Assembly (NCBI GenBank): GCA_016717265.1
Contig: JADKFX010000001.1
Location: 3,236,501-3,300,500 of the forward strand
Origin: Saprospiraceae bacterium
Lineage (GTDB): Bacteria > Bacteroidota > Bacteroidia > Chitinophagales > Saprospiraceae
DNA length: 64,000 bases
Direction: 5' to 3'
Numbering within the stretch: position 1 is the first letter of the stretch; every line of letters starts with the position of its first letter. The notes under the pieces are model-generated. The model was given only the letters and a program-made list of their open reading frames with translations, was not told where the DNA came from and ran no database searches. A program made the position numbers and the translations under genes. Positions 46,428-53,818 of this stretch are shown in pieces.

Positions 46428-48671
46428 CTATTGAGGATTTTTGGCGTTGGGGTTGGTGTACTGGTCGTGACCATCGTACTGGATAATATCAGCATCTTTA
46501 AACTCCTTGATGTAACGCTGTGCTGACTTGTCGGTAATGCCCAAACTTAGGGCTGTGGCTACATAGGTTTGGCGGTTGAAGTGGTAAGGCAGGTTTTCTA
46601 AAAACTGCTCTTTCTTGTGCTTTGGTTTTGGCTTGTATGTTTCCTGGGCTATTTGAGAATACACATAACTGCTGTGCTTTACCAATATAGTAATCATATC
46701 CAACGTATTTTGAAAGTCGGTATCGTTACAATAAATGGTCTGTTCTATGTTTCCATCTTCCATAATTCGGAGTGCTGAAAAAATCATCATTATACGGTAG
46801 GCAATTAAGCCCAAACGCCTTACTGAACTGATAATCTCTTCTTCTTGGATATTGACATACAGGGTTTGCATTTTCTCAAAGAATTGATTGAATTGCAATT
46901 GCTGTGATGGGGTCAAAGAAAAGTGTACATCGGGGTTGGCTTGTAAAGTTTGGTACAAACTGAAAAACTCATTGCCCAGCTTTTCAAAATGCACATCTAA
47001 ACCGTTTTCTGTTTTAGAGGCAAATACATCTTTCCAAATCAATTTCATATTCATTACATAGAACATAAAACGGCTGAATAAACCATTTTCAGCATTGGGA
47101 ATGAGGGTTGTAATTTGCTTGGGTGTACCTGAAAGTAAAGCTGATAAACAAGGTCTGTCAATTTCAACATATTCCTTGTCTGTTCTGCGATAGTATGAGA
47201 TAGGTTCGTGTTGAAAAGCATTGCGAAAACCATCGCTAAAGTCTCCGTAATCGCTTTTAAATGCTTTGGCAAGGGTATCACCCTCTGTTTCAAAAATAAG
47301 CCCTCTTTTGTCGCTATCGCCCAATATTTCTAAAAAGCCAGTTGCACTGTTATTGGCAGGAATGAACAACATTTTTTGAGGTGGTTTCTGTGGCTTTTCG
47401 GTGTTGGCATCTTTACCCTTGTTTGCGTTGTACTCTTGCATATCCACCTCAAACTGTTGCTTCATTATCTTGGCTTGGTTTCTTAGTGCTAAGTGTATGG
47501 GTTCAACCAATTTTCGGCAATGAATTAAAATGCCTTTCCCTGCTGATGCTTTGGCAGAAATGAAAATGAACAAGTTTGTATTTACTGGATTATCGCCATA
47601 CTTACCAATGAGTTTAGGAAATGCCACACTTAACGTAACCAATGAGCCTAACAATAAAATATCCCTTTCTTCTTTGGTGGTGGCTACTCCTGTAATGTGT
47701 TTTAAAAACTCTGGTATTGTTTCAAACACTGCATCGGGCAAAGTAGGCATTTGTTCTTCGGGCTTTGCTTCCTCTTGATCCGTTGCTTTTTGCTTTGGTT
47801 CAAATTTTTTGTGTTCTTGAGTGTGGTGTGAATAGGCACTATTTACGGCAGTCTTAATTTCTCTTTCAGATAAATCAAAATGCTGTGTACATAGTATTTC
47901 AGTATCGGATTGCGATAAACCAACTCTGTTGCAATTAGAAGCAAGCAGATAAATATAATTATTTCTGTTTCCATCGGTGTATGATGCTTTTTGGTTTGTG
48001 AATTGAATTTGTTGATTGAATAAAAATGTAATGTTGAGGTCTTCGGGTTCTGCCGTTTCTATTGGAACAACTGGAGCAATAGCCGTAGGCGTTTGCGATT
48101 GTTGTACTTGAATGAATTGGGGCAAAGCCACAATGAATTTCTCGTTTTGGATGGTTCGGTATGCGTTGGGGTCGTGGCTCATAAAACAAAGCCTTGTAAC
48201 ATCTTTGCAGCTTGGGTCTGCCTTTAATCCTGTGGCATCTTCATAGTACTTCTGCACTTGCAAATAAGCAATGTCGTGGTGTTCCAGTTCGGTGCTTACC
48301 TCAACAAATACTTTTAAGCCGTTGCCACTTGGACTGATGAAGCAAAGTGATGTGTAGGAGATTTTACTAATGATTGCAAACGCAGTTTGCAACTCTTCCT
48401 GTGTTAGTTTGTCAAAATCTAAATGCACAAAGCCACTGTACATTTCAAGAAAAGGCATTTGCCTTTTTTCGCTGAATACAGCCGAAGGCGTAAAAGCTAA
48501 TAACTGTTTCTTTTTTTCATTAGCTGCCTCCTTATTGCCTTGTGCAATGAGATTGCGGATTTCTTCTACTTCCGTTTTGTACTTGTCGGAAATAATGTCT
48601 TTACCTATCAGCAGTAGAGATTTTTTTTCTACCGGGACAGTAAAGTTTTTAAATATGGTACTTGATGCCAT
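46428..48671 (-). CDS. VirE-N / DUF3987 primase-helicase-like replication protein
   Basis: 747 residues. The N-terminal 190 residues match the BT4734/VirE N-terminal (primase-like) domain: GFVHLDFDKL, ISPSGNGLKVFVEV, KDVTRLCFMSHDPNAY. The region 310-700 matches DUF3987, an AAA-like domain with SAKASAGKG in the Walker A position, LIFETEGDTLAKAF and CLSALLSGTPKQI. The C-terminus is a winged helix (GITDKSAQRYIKEFKDADII). This pairing serves as replication initiator on Bacteroidota elements. It occupies the place of Rep in element A. The leader before the ATG contains the GATAAGAAA motif shared with the integrase gene. Confidence 0.9.
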   Translation of the reverse strand: MASSTIFKNFTVPVEKKSLLLIGKDIISDKYKTEVEEIRNLIAQGNKEAANEKKKQLLAFTPSAVFSEKRQMPFLEMYSGFVHLDFDKLTQEELQTAFAIISKISYTSLCFISPSGNGLKVFVEVSTELEHHDIAYLQVQKYYEDATGLKADPSCKDVTRLCFMSHDPNAYRTIQNEKFIVALPQFIQVQQSQTPTAIAPVVPIETAEPEDLNITFLFNQQIQFTNQKASYTDGNRNNYIYLLASNCNRVGLSQSDTEILCTQHFDLSEREIKTAVNSAYSHHTQEHKKFEPKQKATDQEEAKPEEQMPTLPDAVFETIPEFLKHITGVATTKEERDILLLGSLVTLSVAFPKLIGKYGDNPVNTNLFIFISAKASAGKGILIHCRKLVEPIHLALRNQAKIMKQQFEVDMQEYNANKGKDANTEKPQKPPQKMLFIPANNSATGFLEILGDSDKRGLIFETEGDTLAKAFKSDYGDFSDGFRNAFQHEPISYYRRTDKEYVEIDRPCLSALLSGTPKQITTLIPNAENGLFSRFMFYVMNMKLIWKDVFASKTENGLDVHFEKLGNEFFSLYQTLQANPDVHFSLTPSQQLQFNQFFEKMQTLYVNIQEEEIISSVRRLGLIAYRIMMIFSALRIMEDGNIEQTIYCNDTDFQNTLDMITILVKHSSYVYSQIAQETYKPKPKHKKEQFLENLPYHFNRQTYVATALSLGITDKSAQRYIKEFKDADIIQYDGHDQYTNPNAKNPQ

Positions 48672-48700
48672 TTCTTTTCTTTCTTATCGGTTAAAAAATT

Positions 48701-49003
48701 CTATTTGCGTTTGTTCTTGAGTATGTACTCGGTAGCCATAGCATCAATTTCATCAGTAGATGATTGACGGTTACGCTGCAACCAGTCGTCTAACTCGGAA
48801 CGCTTGAAATAGAGTTTCTTTCCCTGGGGACAGAAATGGGGAATACTCTTTGTACTTGTAAGTTTGTACAAATGTGAAGGACTTACATCAAGGAATGTGC
48901 AAGCCTCGTTGAAGTTTAATACTGTTTTTTGCAGTAAGTTTTGCTCATCTAATTTGTTTGCAATTTCTGTGAGCTTGTCGAGAATTAAATTTTCTGTTGC
49001 CAT
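48701..49003 (-). CDS. Excisionase-like helix-turn-helix protein of element B
   Basis: 100 residues from the ATG at 49003 (MATENLILDKL); the open frame to 49057 adds residues that look like leader. A coiled N-terminus is followed by an HTH_17 domain (LNFNEACTFLDVSPSHLYKLT then KKLYFKRSELDDWLQ). It has the same fold, length and place as the protein at 18358-18693. Only 29 bases separate it from the primase gene. It probably controls replication and excision. Confidence 0.85.
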   Translation of the reverse strand: MATENLILDKLTEIANKLDEQNLLQKTVLNFNEACTFLDVSPSHLYKLTSTKSIPHFCPQGKKLYFKRSELDDWLQRNRQSSTDEIDAMATEYILKNKRK

Positions 49004-49108
49004 CTTTTTATATTTTTTAAATTGATGGAACAAAACTCTACAATGCAGTAGGGGCAAAGGTTAAGGGGTTATTCCCTTAATCACTATTCATAATAATCTT
49101 AATGTTTT

Positions 49109-50158
49109 TTATTGCATTTGTTTGAAGATTTTATCAATAGTTGCTTTTTCTTTCGGCTCAACTGCGTTCTTATTATTACTTGCTGAAAGATTATTTGCAG
49201 TAATTAGATTGTCGATTTTAGAATAGAACAATTGCGATTTTTCAATATTGGCTAAAGTGAGATTATGAAAGTAAGGTTTGAATTTATTGACGATGTATCT
49301 AAAGTTCTTGGTTTCGCAATTGATTTGGATTTTCACAGAATTGGGCAATATGCTTTTTGATATTAATACTTTCAACAATTCATCTGCACTGGTAACATCT
49401 TCATTCAAAAATTCTACTTGGTGGCACAATTGATTTACTACTGATTTCAACTTTTCAAAATCATCTTTAAAGCCAAAGTTTAATACCTCTTGTCCTTTGA
49501 AATCAATATCCGCAGGGGTTAATGGTTTCAACTCTTGTATTAATGCCTTTGGTAAATTCAAATCCAACAAATAAAAATCTTCAATACTGGTGGGGCTATC
49601 AATACTGTCTTTGCTCAATTCCTGTATATCAAAAAATAAAATAGTAAGGTGCTGCCTTAACAACTGCAATACAAAATGAGGTAAGGTGCTTTGCTCGGTA
49701 GGTGCTTCCTCAAATCCTCTTTCCTTAATCTCCTTAACTGTGTTTACTGTAAGTGCTTTGATGTTCTTTAATGCAATGGTGGTATGATACACTATATCCA
49801 CCTTTTTGCTGTACTTCTGCATCTTGGCATTAAAAGCATTGTAAACACGAAGTGTTTCAAGGCTGATAACTGCATTATAAAACTTGCTTACTGCATCGCT
49901 GTAAGCTGGAAAATCTATTGCGTAGCAATGGTTTTTCAAAGTGCTTGTACCCTTTGTATTTTGCTTTGTAAGCCATTTGGAGAGGTCGGAATAATCAGCC
50001 AACAATATTTGAAGCTGTTGCACCAACTCGGCTTCTGTAGTGGGTTCTTTACTGCCTACCTTTTTTATTTTCTCGTTGATGGCTTTTGTGCCTTTGGCAT
50101 CAAAAGTCCAGGGCATAAGTTCTTTGAACAAAATGCTATTCAATATTTTTATTTCCAT
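49109..50158 (-). CDS. Conserved element protein of unknown function (349 residues)
   Basis: Soluble and helical, without recognised catalytic motifs. The C-terminal part (INCETKNFRYIVNKFKPYF then NLTLANIEKSQLFYSKIDNL) resembles a C-terminal domain I recall from many Bacteroidota element proteins and has similarities with the end of the protein at 18842-20350. The start overlaps the integrase stop (TAATG), so translation is coupled to the integrase. It may be an accessory factor in integration. Confidence 0.75.
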   Translation of the reverse strand: MEIKILNSILFKELMPWTFDAKGTKAINEKIKKVGSKEPTTEAELVQQLQILLADYSDLSKWLTKQNTKGTSTLKNHCYAIDFPAYSDAVSKFYNAVISLETLRVYNAFNAKMQKYSKKVDIVYHTTIALKNIKALTVNTVKEIKERGFEEAPTEQSTLPHFVLQLLRQHLTILFFDIQELSKDSIDSPTSIEDFYLLDLNLPKALIQELKPLTPADIDFKGQEVLNFGFKDDFEKLKSVVNQLCHQVEFLNEDVTSADELLKVLISKSILPNSVKIQINCETKNFRYIVNKFKPYFHNLTLANIEKSQLFYSKIDNLITANNLSASNNKNAVEPKEKATIDKIFKQMQ

Positions 50159-51264
50159 TATAAGCCAATATTTATTTTGTTAGCTGCTACTGTTTTCTTT
50201 TCATCAATTACATTAGCATAAATCTGTGTTGTTTTTAAATGCCTGTGTCCAAGCAACTTTGATACTGTGAAAATATCAGTACCTAAAGTAAGCTGCAATG
50301 TGGCGTATGTGTGCCTTGCACAGTGGAAAGTGATGTGCTTTTCAATACCTGCTTTTATCATCCATCTATACAAATCAGCATTGCGACTATCGGAGTAAAT
50401 CAAATCAGGAAACACCGGGTCGGTTGGCTTTCCTTTTTCTCCTAATAAATTGTAGGCTTCATCAGATATGGGCAATGTTTCAGATCCTTTTGTTTTTTGC
50501 TGTACGAAACGGATGTAATGCCCTAACTCTGTTGATTGTTGCATTTCACTCCATTTCAATTTCTGAATATCGCTGAAACGTAACCCAGTCAGACAAGCAA
50601 AAATAAAAGCCCTTTTCATCAACTCGTTTTTACATTCGGTTTTGGCTAAGGTCTTTAATTCATCAAGTGTTAAAAACTCTCTTACTGGTTCGCCTTGTGG
50701 CAAGCCTTCTACCATTTCGGCAGGGTTGGTTTTTAGTATGCCATCCCTCACAGCTTGTTTGAGTGCTGCTCTGAACTTATTGAAGTAGCTGTATTTGGTA
50801 TTGGTTGAAATTGCCTTTTTGGTTTTGGTACTGGCTTCTTTCAATAGGTAATCCCTGAAGCCATCAACAAAGGCTTTATTGATTTGGTTAAATTGTATAT
50901 CTCTTGGGCAATACTTTTTCAAGTGCTTGATGGTGCTATCCCAATTGCCATAATTCCCTTTGCTGTCTTTTCTCTTTTCAGCCAATGCCTCCATATACAT
51001 AATGAAGTACGTTTTTAGCTTCTCCTTATCGTGGAAATCATAAGTGCTGTTTTGTATCTCCAAATGCCTTTTACTGCGGATGGTTTCAGCCAATGCCAAT
51101 ATCTTTTTATTCTCCTCTTTTACTGCATTAGTGAGCTTCCCTTTTTCGGGGTCGGGTGTTAGGTACAAATTCAAATACTCGTATTGGCGTTTGCCATTGG
51201 AGTAGTACTCTAAATAAAGGCTTATTTTATCGCCTTTGAGCCGTTGTCTTAATGTTACTTTCAT
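50158..51264 (-). CDS. int: Tyrosine recombinase / integrase of element B
   Basis: 368 residues from the ATG at 51264; the open frame to 51291 would overlap the upstream gene. SAM-like N-terminal domain; catalytic Arg in TGLRFSDIQKLKW, His-x-x-Arg in FHCARHTYATLQL, His in LLGHRHLKTTQ, nucleophile Tyr in QIYANVI. It is homologous to the integrase of element A and, given identical target sites, acts on the same sequence. The leader TTTAACTGATAAGAAA touches the ATG. Confidence 0.95.
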   Translation of the reverse strand: MKVTLRQRLKGDKISLYLEYYSNGKRQYEYLNLYLTPDPEKGKLTNAVKEENKKILALAETIRSKRHLEIQNSTYDFHDKEKLKTYFIMYMEALAEKRKDSKGNYGNWDSTIKHLKKYCPRDIQFNQINKAFVDGFRDYLLKEASTKTKKAISTNTKYSYFNKFRAALKQAVRDGILKTNPAEMVEGLPQGEPVREFLTLDELKTLAKTECKNELMKRAFIFACLTGLRFSDIQKLKWSEMQQSTELGHYIRFVQQKTKGSETLPISDEAYNLLGEKGKPTDPVFPDLIYSDSRNADLYRWMIKAGIEKHITFHCARHTYATLQLTLGTDIFTVSKLLGHRHLKTTQIYANVIDEKKTVAANKINIGL

Positions 51265-51271
51265 TTTCTTA

Positions 51272-51670
51272 TCAGTTAAATAAATTATCAATTGAAGCCC
51301 TTTTGATGATGGTGCGACTGCCCAGCTTTGCCACTGGCAAACGATTACTTTTTATCATCCGTTGAATGGTCCATCTGCTTGCACCCAATAGGGTAGCAAC
51401 TTCCAGTATGCTTAAAAATTCTTTCTCTCTTAAATTAGTGTGATTACCTGCTATCGGATTGGATAGGGTTTCAGTAGCAACTACTGGAGAAGGGGAAACA
51501 ATTTTGCTTTGTTGGTTCTTAAATTCTGCGTTTACTTTTTCTTCTCGTTTGGTTTTCTTGTAGGCTGCACTGTTGCACTTATGGCCACAATACTTCGTTG
51601 TGGTCTTTTGGGCTATAAAAGCCTTACCACAATGATTACAGAATTTAGGAAGTTTAATTGTACTACTCAT
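51272..51670 (-). CDS. Zinc-finger plus excisionase-like HTH protein of element B
   Basis: 132 residues: zinc knuckle (CNHCGKAFIAQKTTTKYCGHKC), a linker, then an HTH_17 domain (KEFLSILEVATLLGASRWTI then NRLPVAKLGSRTIIKRASID). It is the homologue of the protein at 22409-22936 and likewise the first gene inside the att site, upstream of the integrase. It probably regulates integrase expression or directionality. Confidence 0.85.
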   Translation of the reverse strand: MSSTIKLPKFCNHCGKAFIAQKTTTKYCGHKCNSAAYKKTKREEKVNAEFKNQQSKIVSPSPVVATETLSNPIAGNHTNLREKEFLSILEVATLLGASRWTIQRMIKSNRLPVAKLGSRTIIKRASIDNLFN

Positions 51671-51751
51671 TTGTTGCTACTTGTTGCAGTATGTTGCTGG
51701 GTGGTGCTACTTGGTGCATTATTTCGCCTGACTTCCATCAAACTGATATGT

Positions 51752-51822
51752 GGGCAACAAAATAGCCAATTGGGCAACAACTGGGCAACAAATATAAGTA
51801 AAAAAGTAGAGTTGGGCAACAA
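51752..51822 (+). repeat. Element B right-end direct repeats (candidate integrase arm sites)
   Basis: Four GGGCAACAA units in the same orientation at 51752, 51772, 51783 and 51814; the middle pair is in a block identical to 23245-23267. They lie 70-140 bases inside the mnmE-side attachment site. The gene-free stretch between the zinc-finger gene and mnmE contains these and nothing else visible. Confidence 0.6.
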
Positions 51823-51888
51823 AAAAGAGAAAGAAAAGTGTACTGAAACTCAACAAAAACAGGCACTTAACAAACAAAAGAAAGTAAA

Positions 51889-51906
51889 TTACTTTCCGAT
51901 ACAGAA
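51889..51906 (-). other. Right attachment site: present 3' end of mnmE
   Basis: TTC TGT ATC GGA AAG TAA on the minus strand (Phe-Cys-Ile-Gly-Lys-stop), forming the end of mnmE. The first 15 plus-strand bases are repeated exactly at 23170-23184. The 3' end of mnmE (trmE/thdF) is an established target of integrative elements such as SGI1. Here the end appears to have been supplied by the incoming element. Confidence 0.85.
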
Positions 51907-53266
51907 CTTACCGAATATATTTCCTAAAATTTCATCGTTTGTAATTTCTCCACTAATTTCGGATAAATTATATAATGCTTGTCGAATAGATTGCGCCAAA
52001 AGATCTGTTTGCAAATTCGTTTCAATACCTGAAATTGCTTCCTGAAGATTTTGTGCTGCTTTATTTAATGCACCCTGATGTCTTGCATTCACCACAATTA
52101 AATCTGTACTTATAGACTGATTTCCAATGGCAACTTGATATAATCGACTTTTCAAATATTCAATATTCATAGCATTCTTTGCAGAACATGGAATGATGTT
52201 TTCTTTATCCAAATTTATATCCGTAAAAGTTTCATAATCTATTGTCGGATTTAAATCCATTTTATTTGCTAAAACAAGAAAAGGCTGGCCTGGTTTAATT
52301 AAAGATTGAAGATCCCGATGCAATTCAATTTTAGAAGTTTTGATAACGTCAAAAACATAAATTAAAACAGATGATTCTGCAATTTTTTCCATCGTGCGCT
52401 GCACACCCAGAGCTTCAATTTGATCTTGCGCCTCCCGAATTCCTGCTGTATCTATCAAACGAAATAAAACACCCTGAATATTGAGTTTCTCTTCAATCGT
52501 ATCTCTTGTTGTACCCGCTATTTCTGAAACTATAGCGCGTTCCTCATTTAATAAAGCATTTAATAAGGTAGATTTTCCTGCATTTGGTCTGCCAGCTATG
52601 ACCGTTATAATTCCATTCTTGACAGCATTTCCTAAATGAAAACTGCCATTCAACTTCTGAATTTCAAACAATATCTCTTTAAGTAAATTCCGTAATTTGG
52701 ATCGATCCGCAAACTGCACATCTTCTTCCCCAAAATCTAATTCCAACTCAATTAAACTAATAAAATTCAATAACTCTAAACGCAATAATTGAATTTGATT
52801 TTTTATCCCTCCTTTCAATTGATTCAATGCAATATCATGAGCTGCTTTTGATTCTGAAGCAATTAAATCTGCAACTGCTTCTGCTTGTGACAAATCTAAC
52901 TTCCCATTTAAAAATGCACGCAATGTAAATTCTCCAGGTTTTGCCAATTTTGCGCCCGCATCTACTAGCGTTTGAAGAATTTCTTGCAATATAAAAGGTG
53001 ATCCATGACAAGAAATTTCAATTACATCTTCTCCTGTATATGAATGCGGTGTCCGAAATACAGATACTAAAACTTCATCTAAAAGCTCCCCCCTTCATAT
53101 TGCGAATCCTACCAAAATGAAGTGTTTGTCCGGATTGTTCCTGAAGCTTTTTACCATCAAATAGTTTAGTTGCAATTGCAATACTTTCAATTCCGGAAAT
53201 TCGAATCACTCCTAATGCCCCAAATCCTGGTGGTGTAGCTATAGCAACGATAGTGTTTGTATCCAA
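51889..53266 (-). CDS. mnmE: tRNA modification GTPase MnmE (TrmE), one-base frameshift
   Basis: MnmE makes the cmnm5 group on wobble uridine together with MnmG. The N-terminal folate-binding domain starts MDTNTIVAIATPPGFGALGVIRISG. The frame breaks in a run of six G at about 53090; removing one restores MKGELLDEVLVS and SYTGEDVIEISCHGS, and gives 458 residues, the usual length. The GTPase domain has GRPNAGKSTLLN, the G2 loop GTTRDT, DTAG, and NKMD; the C-terminus has the conserved FCIGK. Because the gene is important and otherwise intact, the break is almost certainly a consensus error. Its 3' end holds the attachment site of element B. Confidence 0.95.
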
Positions 53267-53368
53267 TTTATAGGTATTTCGGAATTAATTTATGCAAATC
53301 TATGTTTATGTATTGAAATGCTTGACCAAACGGTCTAATTTAATTATTTTCGCAGCAAAAGCAAATTT

Positions 53369-53818
53369 ATGGGAACAATCGAAACGGTTAAGGAAGTTGG
53401 AAAAAAATGGTGGAAATGGACAAAAATTACCATCTGGATTGTCTTGATTTTAGGATTATCATTTCTTGCTTTCATTCTATTCGCTAATTATAGTGAAGGA
53501 ACCCGGACTGGTTTTGTCACGAAAGTAAGTCATAAAGGATATATTTTTAAAACCTATGAAGGTGAATTAAATTTTGGTTTTTTTGGGAGTGCAGCTAAAA
53601 ACGGTCAACCATCTGATAATACCTGGTATTTTTCAGTAATCAATGGAAAGGTTGCTGATCAAGTTGAAAAAGCCTCCCAATCAGGACAAAAAGTAACCCT
53701 TCATTATAAACAGAAATATTTAAAAATTTCAATTCGAGGAGATACTGAATATATGGTTTATAAAGTAGAACCAACCTTTGATACAAATGCTACTCCAGCT
53801 ACAAATCAAAACCAATGA
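53369..53818 (+). CDS. Conserved membrane-anchored protein of unknown function
   Basis: 149 residues. One membrane helix (about 19-40, ITIWIVLILGLSFLAFILFA) is followed by a periplasmic beta-rich region (TGFVTKVSHKGYIFKTYEGEL ... TWYFSVINGKVADQ). I recall similar short proteins in Bacteroidota without known function. It is divergent from mnmE; its last 13 bases overlap the 3' end of feoB. Confidence 0.8.
   Translation: MGTIETVKEVGKKWWKWTKITIWIVLILGLSFLAFILFANYSEGTRTGFVTKVSHKGYIFKTYEGELNFGFFGSAAKNGQPSDNTWYFSVINGKVADQVEKASQSGQKVTLHYKQKYLKISIRGDTEYMVYKVEPTFDTNATPATNQNQ

Larger units (their letters stand above)
23170..51903. mobile_element. Element B: integrated element with Argonaute-containing defence operon (about 28.7 kb)
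   Basis: Bounded by identical 15-base direct repeats at 23170-23184 and 51889-51903, the latter forming the end of mnmE. Both ends carry GGGCAACAA repeats just inside (23247-23266 and 51752-51822). The mnmE-proximal end has the backbone (zinc-finger/HTH, integrase, unknown protein, excisionase-like HTH, VirE-N/DUF3987 primase). The remainder is cargo: the 14-kb defence-like operon, a two-component/PepSY/TonB-receptor cluster, an inverted-repeat-rich region, and a few small genes. No conjugation gene is visible. Confidence 0.8.
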
